40,431 nt of DNA from Candidatus Faecalibacterium faecigallinarum (GCA_019119685.1 DWWN01000034.1:1-40431), one strand, 5' to 3'. Shown: positions 1 through 10,269, counted from the first letter of the stretch. The notes: generated by a model not told the origin, from the letters alone. Numbers and translations: made by a program.

Positions 1-838
1 ACTTGAGGGCGCTGAAATCCGGCAGCCCGGCGATGTGATGGATGAACCGCTGGAAGTACAGCTTCATCTCCAGCGCGCTGTGCCAGTTTTCGAAGGCGAA
101 CATGGTGCGCCAGTACAGCCAGAAGGTGGAGTCGAACACCTCCTCGTCAAAGACGTCCTCGATGGTCTTGTCGTAGAGGTCCTCGTCGGGGGTCATAAAG
201 AGCTTGACGATCTCCATGCAGCCCTTCTGGCTGAGGTTGAACTTGCCGTCGGTGTGCGCGTCCTGCCCGCGGCGGACGGTAGCCCGGCAGAGGGAGTAGT
301 TGGGGTCGTGCTTGTTCAGCCAGTAGAACTCGTCCAGCACCGACGCGCCCGGCTTCTCCAGCGACGGGATGGACCGGAACAGGTCCCACAGACACTCGAA
401 GTGGTCCTCCATCTCCCGCCCGCCCCGCATGATGTAGCCGCGGGTAGGGTCAAAGATGCCGTCACAGGCGCCGCCGGCCACATCCATCGCCTCCAGAATG
501 TGGATGTGGTCCCCGGGCATCTGCCCGTCCCGGACCAGAAAGCAGGCGGCCGCCAGAGCGGCCAGACCGCTGCCCACGATCCAGGCGCTCTTTTCCTCGA
601 CGCCGGCCGGCTTTTCGGGCCGGGCAAAGGCCTCGTAGTTGCCGCTGGAATAGTAGATACCCTTGCGGTTTTTGTGCTGTCTGCCCCGCTCGGTGTTGCG
701 GTAGCCACTCTGTGCGCGGGCCTGCCGGACGGCGGCCTGCCGCTTTTCCTGCCCGGCTTTGCGGGCCAGAGCCAGCGCGGCTCCCGCCCCCGCCGCGCCC
801 AGCGCGGCCGCCGTTACATTGCGCATTTTGTTTGCCAT
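1..838 (-). CDS. ohyA: oleate hydratase (MCRA family), 3' part cut by window edge
   Basis: This FAD-dependent enzyme hydrates the cis double bond of unsaturated fatty acids such as oleate to hydroxy acids, which detoxifies host and dietary fatty acids. About 279 codons are visible and the C-terminal half lies beyond the window. The N-terminus ([19 protein letters not shown]) has a short Ala/Gly-rich hydrophobic stretch. Family hallmarks follow: [13 protein letters not shown] near residue 62, the nucleotide-binding [17 protein letters not shown] near 89, and [20 protein letters not shown] near 138. The ATG at 838 is preceded by an AGGAAAGAGAGG ribosome site. A TetR stub lies just upstream in the same direction, as expected for a fatty-acid-responsive tetR-ohyA pair. 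The family call is confident; the substrate range is inferred from the family. Confidence 0.93.
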   Translation of the reverse strand, partial: MANKMRNVTAAALGAAGAGAALALARKAGQEKRQAAVRQARAQSGYRNTERGRQHKNRKGIYYSSGNYEAFARPEKPAGVEEKSAWIVGSGLAALAAACFLVRDGQMPGDHIHILEAMDVAGGACDGIFDPTRGYIMRGGREMEDHFECLWDLFRSIPSLEKPGASVLDEFYWLNKHDPNYSLCRATVRRGQDAHTDGKFNLSQKGCMEIVKLFMTPDEDLYDKTIEDVFDEEVFDSTFWLYWRTMFAFENWHSALEMKLYFQRFIHHIAGLPDFSALK

Positions 839-921
839 AGGTAAAGCCTCTCTTTCCTGTGCGGTGTGTTGTCGTAATACCAGCTTACCACACCGGAATG
901 GACGCCGCCATGCACAAAAAC

Positions 922-952
922 GGCCCGGTGAACAAAATCTGTTCATCGGGCC
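922..952 (-). terminator. intrinsic terminator between tetR stub and ohyA
   Basis: A 13-bp stem (922-934 with 940-952, one G-T pair) encloses a 5-nt loop. Read on the minus strand it is followed by GTTTTTGTG, so it terminates transcription arriving from the TetR gene and separates it from ohyA. Confidence 0.8.
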
Positions 953-968
953 CGGTTTGTAAAGGTCT

Positions 969-1168
969 TTATTTCGCCAGAAAATTGCGGATGGCGTTGT
1001 CGATGCTGCCCTGCATGGTCAGCGCGATGCCGCGGGCCAGCGCCCGGTGGTCGTCCTTCATCCCGCGCCGGATCCAGTCCAGCATCTCCCCCACAAAGCC
1101 GTATTTGTAAAACCCCGCGATAAAAGCCTTGTCCTCCTCCGGCAGGGCGGTGCCGACCACTATGGCGC
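969..1168 (-). pseudogene. C-terminal stub of a TetR-family regulator
   Basis: About 65 C-terminal codons of a TetR/AcrR-type regulator remain, ending at the TAA at 969-971. The readable part contains EEDKAFIAGFYKYGFVGEMLDWIRRGMKDD (given here as the span about 1005-1135), which has the FYKYGFVG..LDWIRRGM pattern of the TetR ligand-binding C-terminal domain. The N-terminal helix-turn-helix and most of the ligand domain are gone. To the right the reading frame continues only into sequence antisense to a different, plus-strand regulator fragment, so the break lies near 1160-1175. The gene probably once controlled ohyA, which follows it in the same direction. It cannot bind DNA now. The exact break is uncertain by about 20 bp. 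Confidence 0.75.
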
Positions 1169-1171
1169 CAT

Positions 1172-1547
1172 TGAGATTCCTCAAGAGGCCAGTCAGATTC
1201 TCTTTACAGACCGAGTGGCCCCCTTCTGGAATTTCTGCTTTGAAGAAGTTGGAAATCATCAGTTGTGGGGTATTCACCTTCCCCAGCAGTATTTTCAAGC
1301 TCTCCATCTCCCTGATATTGAAGGAATGCGCCTGCGCCCTCAGCAAACCTGCTTGTGCAGTATCCTGGATCTGGGGCCTATTGGGCAATTTGATCCCAAC
1401 TATGCCCAATCCGCTCTGGCTTATCTGCGCCAAAAGGGTTATGAGCAGGGTGGTACCATGACCGCTATCCTGCTGGGGCGGGGCTTTGATCAAGGGCAAT
1501 TTGTTCGCTTCATTGAACTGTATATTCCACTGCGTCTAAAACCCTGA
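1172..1547 (+). pseudogene. C-terminal effector-binding (GyrI-like) domain of a MerR-type regulator, N-terminus lost
   Basis: The plus frame reads EIPQEASQILF through to YIPLRLKP and ends at the TGA at 1545-1547. The pattern RPQQTCLCSILDLGPIG, then AYLRQKGYEQGG, then RFIELYIPL resembles the GyrI-like effector-binding domains fused to MerR-family helix-turn-helix proteins. No start codon or DNA-binding domain is present: upstream the frame runs into sequence antisense to the TetR stub. A terminator follows at 1625-1664 and then a promoter with the 19-bp spacer typical of MerR targets. This suggests that the intact protein activated the PTS/reductase operon. The GyrI assignment rests on pattern recognition only; it could belong to another regulator class with the same effector domain. 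Confidence 0.6.
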
Positions 1548-1624
1548 AACCATTGTAACCTTACCGGCTTCTGCGTTGCCACGGATTGGAACCAAAAGGG
1601 ATTTGTCGCATCTTTATTTCTTCG

Positions 1625-1664
1625 AGAAGTTTGTCTTTTTGTGCAAAAAAGGCAGACTTCTTTT
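1625..1664 (+). terminator. intrinsic terminator after the MerR-like stub
   Basis: A 16-bp stem with two G-T pairs (1625-1640 with 1646-1661) is followed by a T-rich stretch. It sits between the regulator fragment and the promoter of the following operon. Confidence 0.7.
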
Positions 1665-1668
1665 GTTA

Positions 1669-1699
1669 TTGACCTTCTAACGCTTATATACTGTACACT
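1669..1699 (+). promoter_or_regulatory. MerR-type promoter of the reductase/PTS/GH1 operon
   Basis: TTGACC (1669-1674) and TACACT (1694-1699) are separated by 19 bp rather than 17. Such long spacers are characteristic of promoters that MerR-family activators untwist. The transcript would start near 1706, about 45 nt before the ribosome site GGAGGT of the reductase gene. A 12-bp-spaced TATACT (1688-1693) is an inferior alternative -10. Confidence 0.55.
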
Positions 1700-1752
1700 G
1701 CCATCAGAAAAAGTCGGTTTGAACAACACTACTTACTGGAGGTACTGTACTT

Positions 1753-3687
1753 ATGTTCACCAAGTTGTTTTCCCCCATGAAAATTGGCCACTGTACAATT
1801 CCCAATCGTCTTGTGGTCCCAGCCATGGTGACCAACTTTTGCACCGAAGACGGAATGATCACTGACCGCTTCGTTCGCTATCTTGAAGAAAAAGCCAAAG
1901 GCGGCTGGGGGCTCATCATCACTGAGGACTACGCCGTCAATCCCAATGCAAAGGGGTACCGCTTTATCCCTGGTCTGTACAACGACGCCCAGCTGGAGGG
2001 CAACCGGAAACTGACCGAGACCATTCACCGGTACGATTCCAAGATTTTCTGCCAGATTTATCACCCTGGCCGTCAGTCCACCCATTTTGTCAATGGCGGC
2101 GTTCAGCCCATTGCACCTTCCGCTACTATGGATCCTCTCCTTCAGGAAATGCCGCGGGAAATGACCGTGGAGGAAATCCATGGCGTTGTGGCAGACTTTG
2201 CGTCCTGCGCCAAACGGTGCAAAGAGGCCGGCTTTGACGGCATCGAAATCCATGCTGCTCATGGCTACCTGATTTCCGAGTTCCTCTCCCCCTATACCAA
2301 CAAGCGGGTAGACCAGTACGGCGGCTGCTTTGAAAATCGTGCCCGGTTCCTGGACGAGGTTTACGCCGCGATCCGCAAGGAAGTGGGAGCAGACTTCCCT
2401 GTCACCGTCCGCATTTCTGTCAATGAATACCTTTTGGGTGGACGCACAGAGGCCGAGAGCTTTGTCCTGGCCCGGCACTGCGAGGAATTAGGGTTCGACG
2501 CTATCCATGTTTCCAACGGTATGTATGCCAGCCCTGCCCTGCGGCAGATCATTGCGCCCATGTTCTCGGAGCATGCTTTCAATATGCAGGGTGCCCAGCA
2601 GATCAAAGAACTGGTACATATCCCGGTTATCCTGACCAACCGGATCAACGATCCTCGAATGGCGGATACCTTGCTGATGATGAACAAGGCTGACTTCATC
2701 GGTATGGCCCGTGGTTCTCTGGCAGATCCTTTCCTGCCGGTGAAGGCTCAGCAGGGACATCTCTCCAATATCCGTTACTGCATCGGCTGCCTTCAGGGCT
2801 GCGAACAGAAATTGTTTGAAGGCACCAGCATCACCTGTCTGGTCAATCCCCGCATCGGTCTGGAGTATGAAAGCGAGCTGGCCCCTGTGGAGGACCCCAA
2901 AAAGGTTCTGGTCATCGGCGGCGGTCCTGGCGGCCTGATGGCAGCCGAAACAGCGGCACGCCGCGGCCATCAGGTGACAGTCTACGAGAAGAAGGCTGAT
3001 CTGGGCGGCCAGTTCAAAAGCGCAGCCTATCCCATTGGCAAGGGCGAACTGTCCACTTTTATTTCCTCGGTGCGGCAGAACCTGGTCGACATGCAGGTCC
3101 CCATCCATCTAAACACCGAAGTCACCGCCGAACTGCTGCAGGCCGAAAAGCCTGACGCTATCATCGTTGCTACTGGAGCCACTCCCCTGATGCCCCGTAT
3201 TCCTGGCATTGACGGCTCCCACGTGGTAACCGCTGAAGATGTTCTGCTGGGCAATGTTACGGTTCATTCCGGTCCGGTTGTAGTATGCGGCGGCGGCGAG
3301 GTCGGCGGCGAAGTAGCCCAGTTTGTGGCAGAATCTCACCCCGATGTCACCATTTTGGAAATGCAGCCCGATATTCTCAACGACATGATGGTCTTCACCC
3401 GCCGCTGCCTGTTGAGTTACCTAAAGGATGCCCAGGTGCGCGTTTTGACCCACGCCAAGGTTCAGAAAATCGAGGACGACAAGGTCACCTATCTGGACCA
3501 GGCAGGCCAAAGTGTTTCCCTGCCTGCCACTACCGTTATTTCCGCCTTTGGCTACCGCGACTATAACCCGCTGGAAGCTGCCGCCCGGTCGGTTTGCGAA
3601 AATGTTCAGGTCATCGGCGGTGCCGTCAAAGCCGGCAACGCACTGACCGCCATTGCAGAAGGATACAAAGCTGCTCTGGATCTCTGA
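1753..3687 (+). CDS. NADH:flavin oxidoreductase, old-yellow-enzyme type with C-terminal FAD/NAD domain (2,4-dienoyl-CoA reductase/BaiCD-like)
   Basis: A 644-residue flavo-iron-sulfur ene-reductase that would reduce an activated C=C bond with NAD(P)H. Residues 1-360 form an FMN TIM barrel with EIHAAHGYL (His167, His170). Four cysteines spaced C-x2-C-x3-C-x11-C (343, 346, 350, 362) match the 4Fe-4S site of the dienoyl-CoA reductase group. A GGGPGG FAD motif begins at 389 and a second GGGEVGG nucleotide motif lies near 513. The ATG at 1753 follows TGGAGGT. The gene is first in an operon with a PTS permease (28-nt gap) and a 6-phospho-glucosidase. That company argues against fatty acid or bile acid metabolism and for reduction of an aglycone released from a plant glycoside; this role is inference. 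It could also be a general ene-reductase. Confidence 0.9.
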   Translation: MFTKLFSPMKIGHCTIPNRLVVPAMVTNFCTEDGMITDRFVRYLEEKAKGGWGLIITEDYAVNPNAKGYRFIPGLYNDAQLEGNRKLTETIHRYDSKIFCQIYHPGRQSTHFVNGGVQPIAPSATMDPLLQEMPREMTVEEIHGVVADFASCAKRCKEAGFDGIEIHAAHGYLISEFLSPYTNKRVDQYGGCFENRARFLDEVYAAIRKEVGADFPVTVRISVNEYLLGGRTEAESFVLARHCEELGFDAIHVSNGMYASPALRQIIAPMFSEHAFNMQGAQQIKELVHIPVILTNRINDPRMADTLLMMNKADFIGMARGSLADPFLPVKAQQGHLSNIRYCIGCLQGCEQKLFEGTSITCLVNPRIGLEYESELAPVEDPKKVLVIGGGPGGLMAAETAARRGHQVTVYEKKADLGGQFKSAAYPIGKGELSTFISSVRQNLVDMQVPIHLNTEVTAELLQAEKPDAIIVATGATPLMPRIPGIDGSHVVTAEDVLLGNVTVHSGPVVVCGGGEVGGEVAQFVAESHPDVTILEMQPDILNDMMVFTRRCLLSYLKDAQVRVLTHAKVQKIEDDKVTYLDQAGQSVSLPATTVISAFGYRDYNPLEAAARSVCENVQVIGGAVKAGNALTAIAEGYKAALDL

Positions 3688-3715
3688 GTATCTACGAAAG
3701 GAAGGAATCTATATC

Positions 3716-5113
3716 ATGACCAACCAAGAGCTGGCCTCCCGGATCATCGCCAATGTGGGCGGAGAGGGAAATATCTCTACTCTGACACACTGCGCTACCC
3801 GGCTGCGCTTCAATCTGAAAGACAATAGTAAAGCAAACCTTGACGCACTGAAAGGCTTGGACGGCGTCATCACGGCCCAGATCAAAAGCGGCCAGATGCA
3901 GGTAGTCATCGGCGCAAAGGTCAATGCCATCTTTGAAGAAGTCTCGAAACAGGTGCATATCACCGAAGAGGATAGTCAGAGCAGCGGCCAAACCCAGACT
4001 GCTGAAAAGCCCAAAAACAAAGTCAGCGCGGTGATCGAGACCATCTCAGGGATTTTCGCACCTACCCTGCCGGTTCTGATCGGTTGCGGTATGTTCAAGG
4101 CAGTCGTCTCCCTGATTACCAACATCCAGAACCTGGCAGGAGTGACGGTGCTGCCGGCGGACAGTGGTTTCATCCAGGTGCTGACCATGATCGGCGACCT
4201 AATTTTCTACTTCTTCCCCTTCTTCCTCGCAGTCAGCGCCGCCCATCGGTTTAAGGTCAGCGAGTACATGGCCCTGGCCCTGGCAGGGGCTTATATGTAC
4301 CCCACTATCATGAATGGCGCTGCAGCTGCGGTCGAAACTGGCGTCACCACCATGTCCTTCCTAGGGCTACCCATCCTCTATGTAAGTTATAACTCCACCG
4401 TTATTCCCATCATATTATCGGTGTGGGTGTTGAGCCTGATTTACAAACGGATCGACGCACTGGTCCCCGACTTCCTGAAAATTCTGCTCACTTCCATGAT
4501 CGTACTTTTCATCATGGTTCCGGTAGAGTTGATCGTGCTGGGACCTATCGGCTCCTATCTGGGCACCTATATCGCCCAGTTCATGGACTGGTTCTATAAT
4601 GTGGGAGGATTTGTAGCAGCCGCTCTGCTGGGCGGCACCCGCTCCCTGTTGACTATGATGGGAATGCACTATGCTCTGGGCCCCCTCCAGATCCAGCAAA
4701 TCGCAGAGACCGGCATTTCCACCCTGCTGGTCAGTGCCCTCACTGCAAACTTTGCCCAGGGTGGCTCGGCCTTCGGCGCCTTCCTGGCGGTAAAGGACAA
4801 ACAGATGAAATCGGTGGCCAGCAGCGCGGCTCTCTCGGCCATTCTGGGCATCACCGAACCTGCCATGTACGGCGTCAACCTGAAGTACCGCAAGCCCTTT
4901 ATCTTTGCTATGGTATCCTCGGCCATTTCCGCCGCCTTCCTGTCCTTCTTCCACGCAGGAGCCATGGCCTATGCGCCCCCGGGCCTGTTTACCATTATCA
5001 CCTATCAGGCCGACAGTTTTGTCTTTATCATCCTGGGTGCAGCCATGTCCTTCGCTATCGCTGCGGTTTTGACCTTTCTGTTTGGCGTTCCCAAAGAAAG
5101 CCAGCAGTCCTGA
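3716..5113 (+). CDS. PTS beta-glucoside-family EIIBC permease
   Basis: A 465-residue membrane permease that imports and phosphorylates a beta-glucoside. The EIIB domain (about 1-90) carries the phosphocysteine Cys26 in LTHCATRLRF. The EIIC domain (about 110-455) has about ten hydrophobic segments and the conserved GITEPAMYGVNLKYRKPF motif. There is no EIIA domain, although many BglF-type proteins have one at the C-terminus, so EIIA must come from another protein. The ATG at 3716 was chosen over an in-frame ATG at 3653 because it follows AAGGAAGG and begins with the normal EIIB start MTNQELASRI; the upstream ATG would overlap the reductase gene. The GH1 gene follows 21 nt later. Confidence 0.93.
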   Translation: MTNQELASRIIANVGGEGNISTLTHCATRLRFNLKDNSKANLDALKGLDGVITAQIKSGQMQVVIGAKVNAIFEEVSKQVHITEEDSQSSGQTQTAEKPKNKVSAVIETISGIFAPTLPVLIGCGMFKAVVSLITNIQNLAGVTVLPADSGFIQVLTMIGDLIFYFFPFFLAVSAAHRFKVSEYMALALAGAYMYPTIMNGAAAAVETGVTTMSFLGLPILYVSYNSTVIPIILSVWVLSLIYKRIDALVPDFLKILLTSMIVLFIMVPVELIVLGPIGSYLGTYIAQFMDWFYNVGGFVAAALLGGTRSLLTMMGMHYALGPLQIQQIAETGISTLLVSALTANFAQGGSAFGAFLAVKDKQMKSVASSAALSAILGITEPAMYGVNLKYRKPFIFAMVSSAISAAFLSFFHAGAMAYAPPGLFTIITYQADSFVFIILGAAMSFAIAAVLTFLFGVPKESQQS

Positions 5114-6583
<1,470 letters not shown>

Positions 6584-6617
6584 TCTGATTTTGCTCTGGC
6601 ATTCTCGAATTTTATAC

Positions 6618-6660
6618 AAACAGCGGCAGGATCGTCCAACTGGATCTCCTGCCGCTGTTT
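6618..6660 (+). terminator. terminator of the reductase/PTS/GH1 operon
   Basis: A perfect 14-bp stem (6618-6631 with 6647-6660) has AAA/TTT ends and a 15-nt loop. It may work in both directions. Confidence 0.75.
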
Positions 6661-7233
6661 CATTAGAGCCGCTTTGAGAAGCTCCTTATCCAGCAGAACG
6701 AGATTGGCGGCAAGAGAAAGACCGCCGCAACTCACCGGTTTTTTCGGCTAATCTGTCACTCCAAAACCCCGGCCCCTCCCGCCCTGTTTGGTTCAGATTC
6801 AGTGAGATGACCATCGAATAAGGTAAAAAGCATTCAAATACCCGTTGAATTCCTTTTGAACGATGTACATCCATTTGAACTGCTTTGAACGGCATCACAA
6901 TCTGAAAACAGCTTTGAAACGTCGTTTTCTATATATGGTTCAAGATTCAAGCAATTTCTCGTGAATCAGGCAACTTGAAAATGATTGCTGTCAGGGAAAA
7001 GTAGAAAAGGCGCAGCCCGCCTATGATGATACGCCGGTAACGTCGAAACGACATCCTATGACACCTGTAGGGCGGGAACTGCAGTATATAGGGTGTTCCG
7101 AGGTCTGTTGTGCGGTCTTTGAGCGAATGAGGAATGTGAATTCTGTTCGGTCTTGACTGCCCGGCAGCTTCATGGTAAAGTGGTCTTGAAAATATATGCG
7201 GCTTCTGACAGGTAAAAAAGGAGCGTGAACAAG
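6661..7233. other. non-coding stretch between operon and DUF1703 gene
   Basis: No credible gene is seen in this stretch of about 570 bp. The left third is patchy in base composition and may hold decayed coding sequence. The middle holds TTTGAAC-like repeats, listed separately. The right end carries the AAAAAAGGAG ribosome site of the next gene. No integrase, transposase or inverted terminal repeat was recognised. Confidence 0.5.
6855..6920 (+). repeat. cluster of TTTGAAC repeats spaced by about whole helical turns
   Basis: TTTGAAC occurs at 6855, 6874 and 6884, and TTTGAAA at 6914, giving spacings of 19, 10 and 30 bp. Related ATTCAAA, TTGAATT, GGTTCAAG and CTTGAAA words flank them (about 6832-6980). 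The copies sit on one face of the helix, as expected for cooperative binding of a protein, but no binding protein can be named. The match may also reflect simple A/T-rich sequence. Confidence 0.4.
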
Positions 7234-8931
7234 GTGAGGAAAAAGCTTCCCATTGGCATCGACGGTTTTGAAAAACTGCGGACCAATGACTTCTATTATG
7301 TCGACAAGACAGGATTTATTGCAGACCTTTTGCGGGACTGGGGTGAAGTGAACCTTTTCACCCGCCCCCGGCGTTTTGGCAAGACTTTGAACATGAGCAT
7401 GTTGAAGTCTTTCTTCGAGATTGGAACAGATAAGAGCCTGTTTGACGGCCTGAAAATCGCAGAAAACAAAGAGCTGTGCGCGGAATATCAGGGGCAGTTC
7501 CCGGTGATCTTTATCAGCCTGAAAAGCGTGGACGGCCTGACCTTTGCATCCGCTGTGGCTGCGCTGCGTACAGTTATTGGAGATGAAGCCGGACGTTTTA
7601 GATTTCTGGCGCAAAGCAATCAGCTTGACGTAAACGATAAAAAGCTCTACCATGCGCTGACAGCTGTTGAAGGCGGCACATTCAGCATGTCGGATGCCGT
7701 CCTCGCGGACAGTCTGAAAACCCTTTCCCAGCTGCTTGCCAAACACTATGGCCGCAAGGTTGTCATTTTGATTGATGAATACGATGTGCCATTGGACAAA
7801 GCCTTTCAGGGCGGCTACTACGACGAGATGGTATCGCTCATCCGCAATTTGTTTGGCAATGCGCTGAAAACCAACGATAATCTTCAGTTCGCAGTCCTGA
7901 CAGGCTGCCTGCGAATCTCAAAAGAAAGCATCTTCACCGGGCTGAACAACCTGAATGTGATGACGGTGTCTGACCCTTATTTCTGCGACAGCTTCGGCTT
8001 TACGGACGACGATGTAAAAGAGCTTCTGGATTATTACGGCTTGGGAGCCTATCACGATGCCATGCGGGACTGGTACGATGGGTATCAATTCGGGAATGTG
8101 TCCATCTACTGCCCATGGGATGTAATCAAATACGCACAAATCCTTTTGCGCGACCCGGAGGCCGAGCCGGAAAATTACTGGGCCAACACCAGCGGCAATG
8201 GCATCATCCGGCGGCTGCTCCAAAAGGCGGACCAGACCACCCGGGACGAGGTGGAGCAACTCATCAACGGCGAGACCATCGTCAAGACGGTCCGGCAGGA
8301 GCTGACCTACCGGGATATTGAGGACTCCATCGACAACATATGGAGCGTTCTGTATTCCACCGGCTACCTGACCTCCAGAGGCCGCTTGCCCGGCAAGCAG
8401 ATGAAACTGGCCCTCCCCAACCGGGAAGTGCGGGAGCTGTTCATCGACCTGGTAAAGGACTGGTTCCGGGAGGAAACCCGGGCCGATACATCCCGCATCA
8501 ACCGCTTCTGCGCGGCGTTTCCTAAAGGGGACGTGGCTACCATCCAGGATATGCTCCATGGTTACCTGTGGGATTCTATCAGCGTGCGGGACACGGCGGT
8601 GCGGTCTAACATGAAGGAAAACTTCTACCACGGGATGCTGCTGGGCCTGCTGCAAAGCCAGGAGAGCTGGATCGTCCGTTCCAACGCGGAGACAGGCATC
8701 GGCTACAGCGATATTTCGGTCGCTACCCCGGAGCGTCTGGGCATTGTTATTGAGCTGAAATACGCTGAGGACGGCAATCTGGAAGCTGCCTGCGCCAAAG
8801 CTCTGGCCCAGATCGACGAGAAAAAGTACGCCGAGGGCCTGCGCCGCCGCGGGATGAAAAGTATCCTGAAATATGGCATCGCCTTTTGGGAGAAAGAGTG
8901 TATGGTAGTGCCAGGAGTAACGGATAAATAA
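7234..8931 (+). CDS. DUF1703-type protein: AAA-ATPase-like domain plus C-terminal PD-(D/E)XK nuclease-like domain
   Basis: A 565-residue protein of a family found in many copies in gut anaerobes; its function is unknown. The N-terminus RKKLPIGIDGFEKLR is typical. RPRRFGKT near residue 44 replaces a standard P-loop, and VVILIDEYDVPL is a Walker-B-like segment. The C-terminus has the nuclease-like Asp493, Glu507 and Lys509 in YSDIS and IELKY. A GTG start at 7234 was chosen because it lies 10 nt after GGAG and gives the usual N-terminus; GTG at 7225 is too close to the ribosome site. The part after about 8150 is clearly richer in G/C than the first half, suggesting a mosaic made by recombination between paralogues. 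Its proximity to an ATPase/nuclease pair and a tRNA scar suggests a mobile or defence island. Confidence 0.85.
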   Translation: MRKKLPIGIDGFEKLRTNDFYYVDKTGFIADLLRDWGEVNLFTRPRRFGKTLNMSMLKSFFEIGTDKSLFDGLKIAENKELCAEYQGQFPVIFISLKSVDGLTFASAVAALRTVIGDEAGRFRFLAQSNQLDVNDKKLYHALTAVEGGTFSMSDAVLADSLKTLSQLLAKHYGRKVVILIDEYDVPLDKAFQGGYYDEMVSLIRNLFGNALKTNDNLQFAVLTGCLRISKESIFTGLNNLNVMTVSDPYFCDSFGFTDDDVKELLDYYGLGAYHDAMRDWYDGYQFGNVSIYCPWDVIKYAQILLRDPEAEPENYWANTSGNGIIRRLLQKADQTTRDEVEQLINGETIVKTVRQELTYRDIEDSIDNIWSVLYSTGYLTSRGRLPGKQMKLALPNREVRELFIDLVKDWFREETRADTSRINRFCAAFPKGDVATIQDMLHGYLWDSISVRDTAVRSNMKENFYHGMLLGLLQSQESWIVRSNAETGIGYSDISVATPERLGIVIELKYAEDGNLEAACAKALAQIDEKKYAEGLRRRGMKSILKYGIAFWEKECMVVPGVTDK

Positions 8932-8998
8932 GAGGTAAACGCCATACTGTGCTTTTTGTTTTTACAGATAGATGCTGATTTTAAGAAGGTGGGATTTT

Positions 8999-10267
8999 AT
9001 GCATCGACTGATCATCAACCAGCTTGGTCCTATTCAGCATTGCAAACTGGATATTTGTGGCACTACGATCTTAACAGGTTATCAGGCGTCCGGCAAAAGT
9101 ACCATTGCCAAGGCTGTCTATTTCTTTCGTTCTCTGAAAGAAGATCTCTTGCAGCTCATTTTGCGGCGGGCAACAGAGAATGCTGCCTCTTTACTTTTGC
9201 AGCGCGACCTGAAAACTGATTTTGAGATGATGGTACGCAATAAATTTCTCAACACATTCGGTTCGTCTTATGGTATGGACACGAATATGACGCTGGAATA
9301 CAATTATACAGAGAATACTCGTATTGGCATCTCATTGAAAGAGGCGTTTCAATCTCACAATTATGTGTGGGTCGAATACTCGGCGACTTTTCGTCAGTTC
9401 TTGGGCAGCATTCACTCTGCTGATATAAAGCGCGACGAGCTCCAAAAGGATCTAATCGCGCTGTTCGACGATCCTTACGAGGCCGTCTATATCCCGGCAG
9501 GGCGCAGTATTTTAACGTTACTCAGCGGCCAACTGAATTATATCTATTCCACAATGGACGATATGCAAAAGCGGCTGCTGGATGCCTGCACCAGAGATTA
9601 TATTGAGAGGGTCATGAAACTGCGCCCGCAGTTTTTAGCCGGATTGGATGGACTGTTGGAAGGCGTGCCCGTTTCACCTGCTCATCGGAAGCTGCTGGAC
9701 GAAGCACAACGGTTGATCCGGCAAGTCCTCAAAGGAAACTACAGCGTTGTAGATGGCGAAGAGCGCATTTTGATCGACCAGTCCCGTTATGTAAAAATCA
9801 ATTATGCTTCTTCCGGGCAACAGGAATCTGTCTGGATCACAAATCTCCTGTATTATGCCTTGGCTTTGAACAAGAAGACCTACTTTATCATTGAAGAACC
9901 GGAATCCAATTTGTTCCCCGAATCTCAAAAACTGATGATAGAGCTCATTGCGTTGGTCATCAATGCCGGGAACAACGTTTTACTGACAACACATAGTCCC
10001 TATGTATTAGGTGCTATCAACAACCTTTTGTATGCCGACATTGTTCAACAGTCCTCGCCTGAACGAGTTGAAGCTATTGTTCCCCGTTCCAAATGGCTCT
10101 GCACTGCGGATTGTGACGCCCGTTTTGTGTCAAACGGCCGTGCAGACAGTTGTATGGACCCTGAACTGCAGCAGATCGATAATTCTTTGATCGATGATAT
10201 CTCTCATGTCATCAACGAGGAATATGATAAGCTGTTTGAAATTGAGACTGACGCCAAAGGAGAATAA
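8999..10267 (+). CDS. AAA/ABC-like ATPase (AAA_15/OLD-like), first gene of a two-gene module
   Basis: A 422-residue soluble ATPase of the SMC/ABC-like class used in many phage-defence systems. The Walker A GYQASGKST is at 27-35. An ABC-type signature SSGQQE is at 271-276. Walker B FIIEEPES carries Glu299/Glu300, followed by the His switch LLTTHSPYVLGAINN. The C-terminal tail (INEEYDKLFEIE) is acidic. There is no nuclease or Toprim domain in this protein. The ATG at 8999 follows AAGAAGGTGGG. The next gene starts 2 nt after the stop and its ribosome site AAAGGAG lies inside this gene, so the two products are made together. The codons are A/T-rich compared with the GC-rich genes right of 11 kb. 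The ATPase class is firm; the defence role is inferred. Confidence 0.85.
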   Translation: MHRLIINQLGPIQHCKLDICGTTILTGYQASGKSTIAKAVYFFRSLKEDLLQLILRRATENAASLLLQRDLKTDFEMMVRNKFLNTFGSSYGMDTNMTLEYNYTENTRIGISLKEAFQSHNYVWVEYSATFRQFLGSIHSADIKRDELQKDLIALFDDPYEAVYIPAGRSILTLLSGQLNYIYSTMDDMQKRLLDACTRDYIERVMKLRPQFLAGLDGLLEGVPVSPAHRKLLDEAQRLIRQVLKGNYSVVDGEERILIDQSRYVKINYASSGQQESVWITNLLYYALALNKKTYFIIEEPESNLFPESQKLMIELIALVINAGNNVLLTTHSPYVLGAINNLLYADIVQQSSPERVEAIVPRSKWLCTADCDARFVSNGRADSCMDPELQQIDNSLIDDISHVINEEYDKLFEIETDAKGE

Positions 10268-10269
10268 CG

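Noticed and set aside
1047-1547. A single 166-residue plus-strand gene
   Set aside because: Its first 40 codons are antisense to the TetR stub and its start has no ribosome site. Only the part after about 1172 resembles a protein domain.
6832-6985. CRISPR array
   Set aside because: The repeats are only seven bases long and irregular in spacing, with no spacer-sized units or cas genes.
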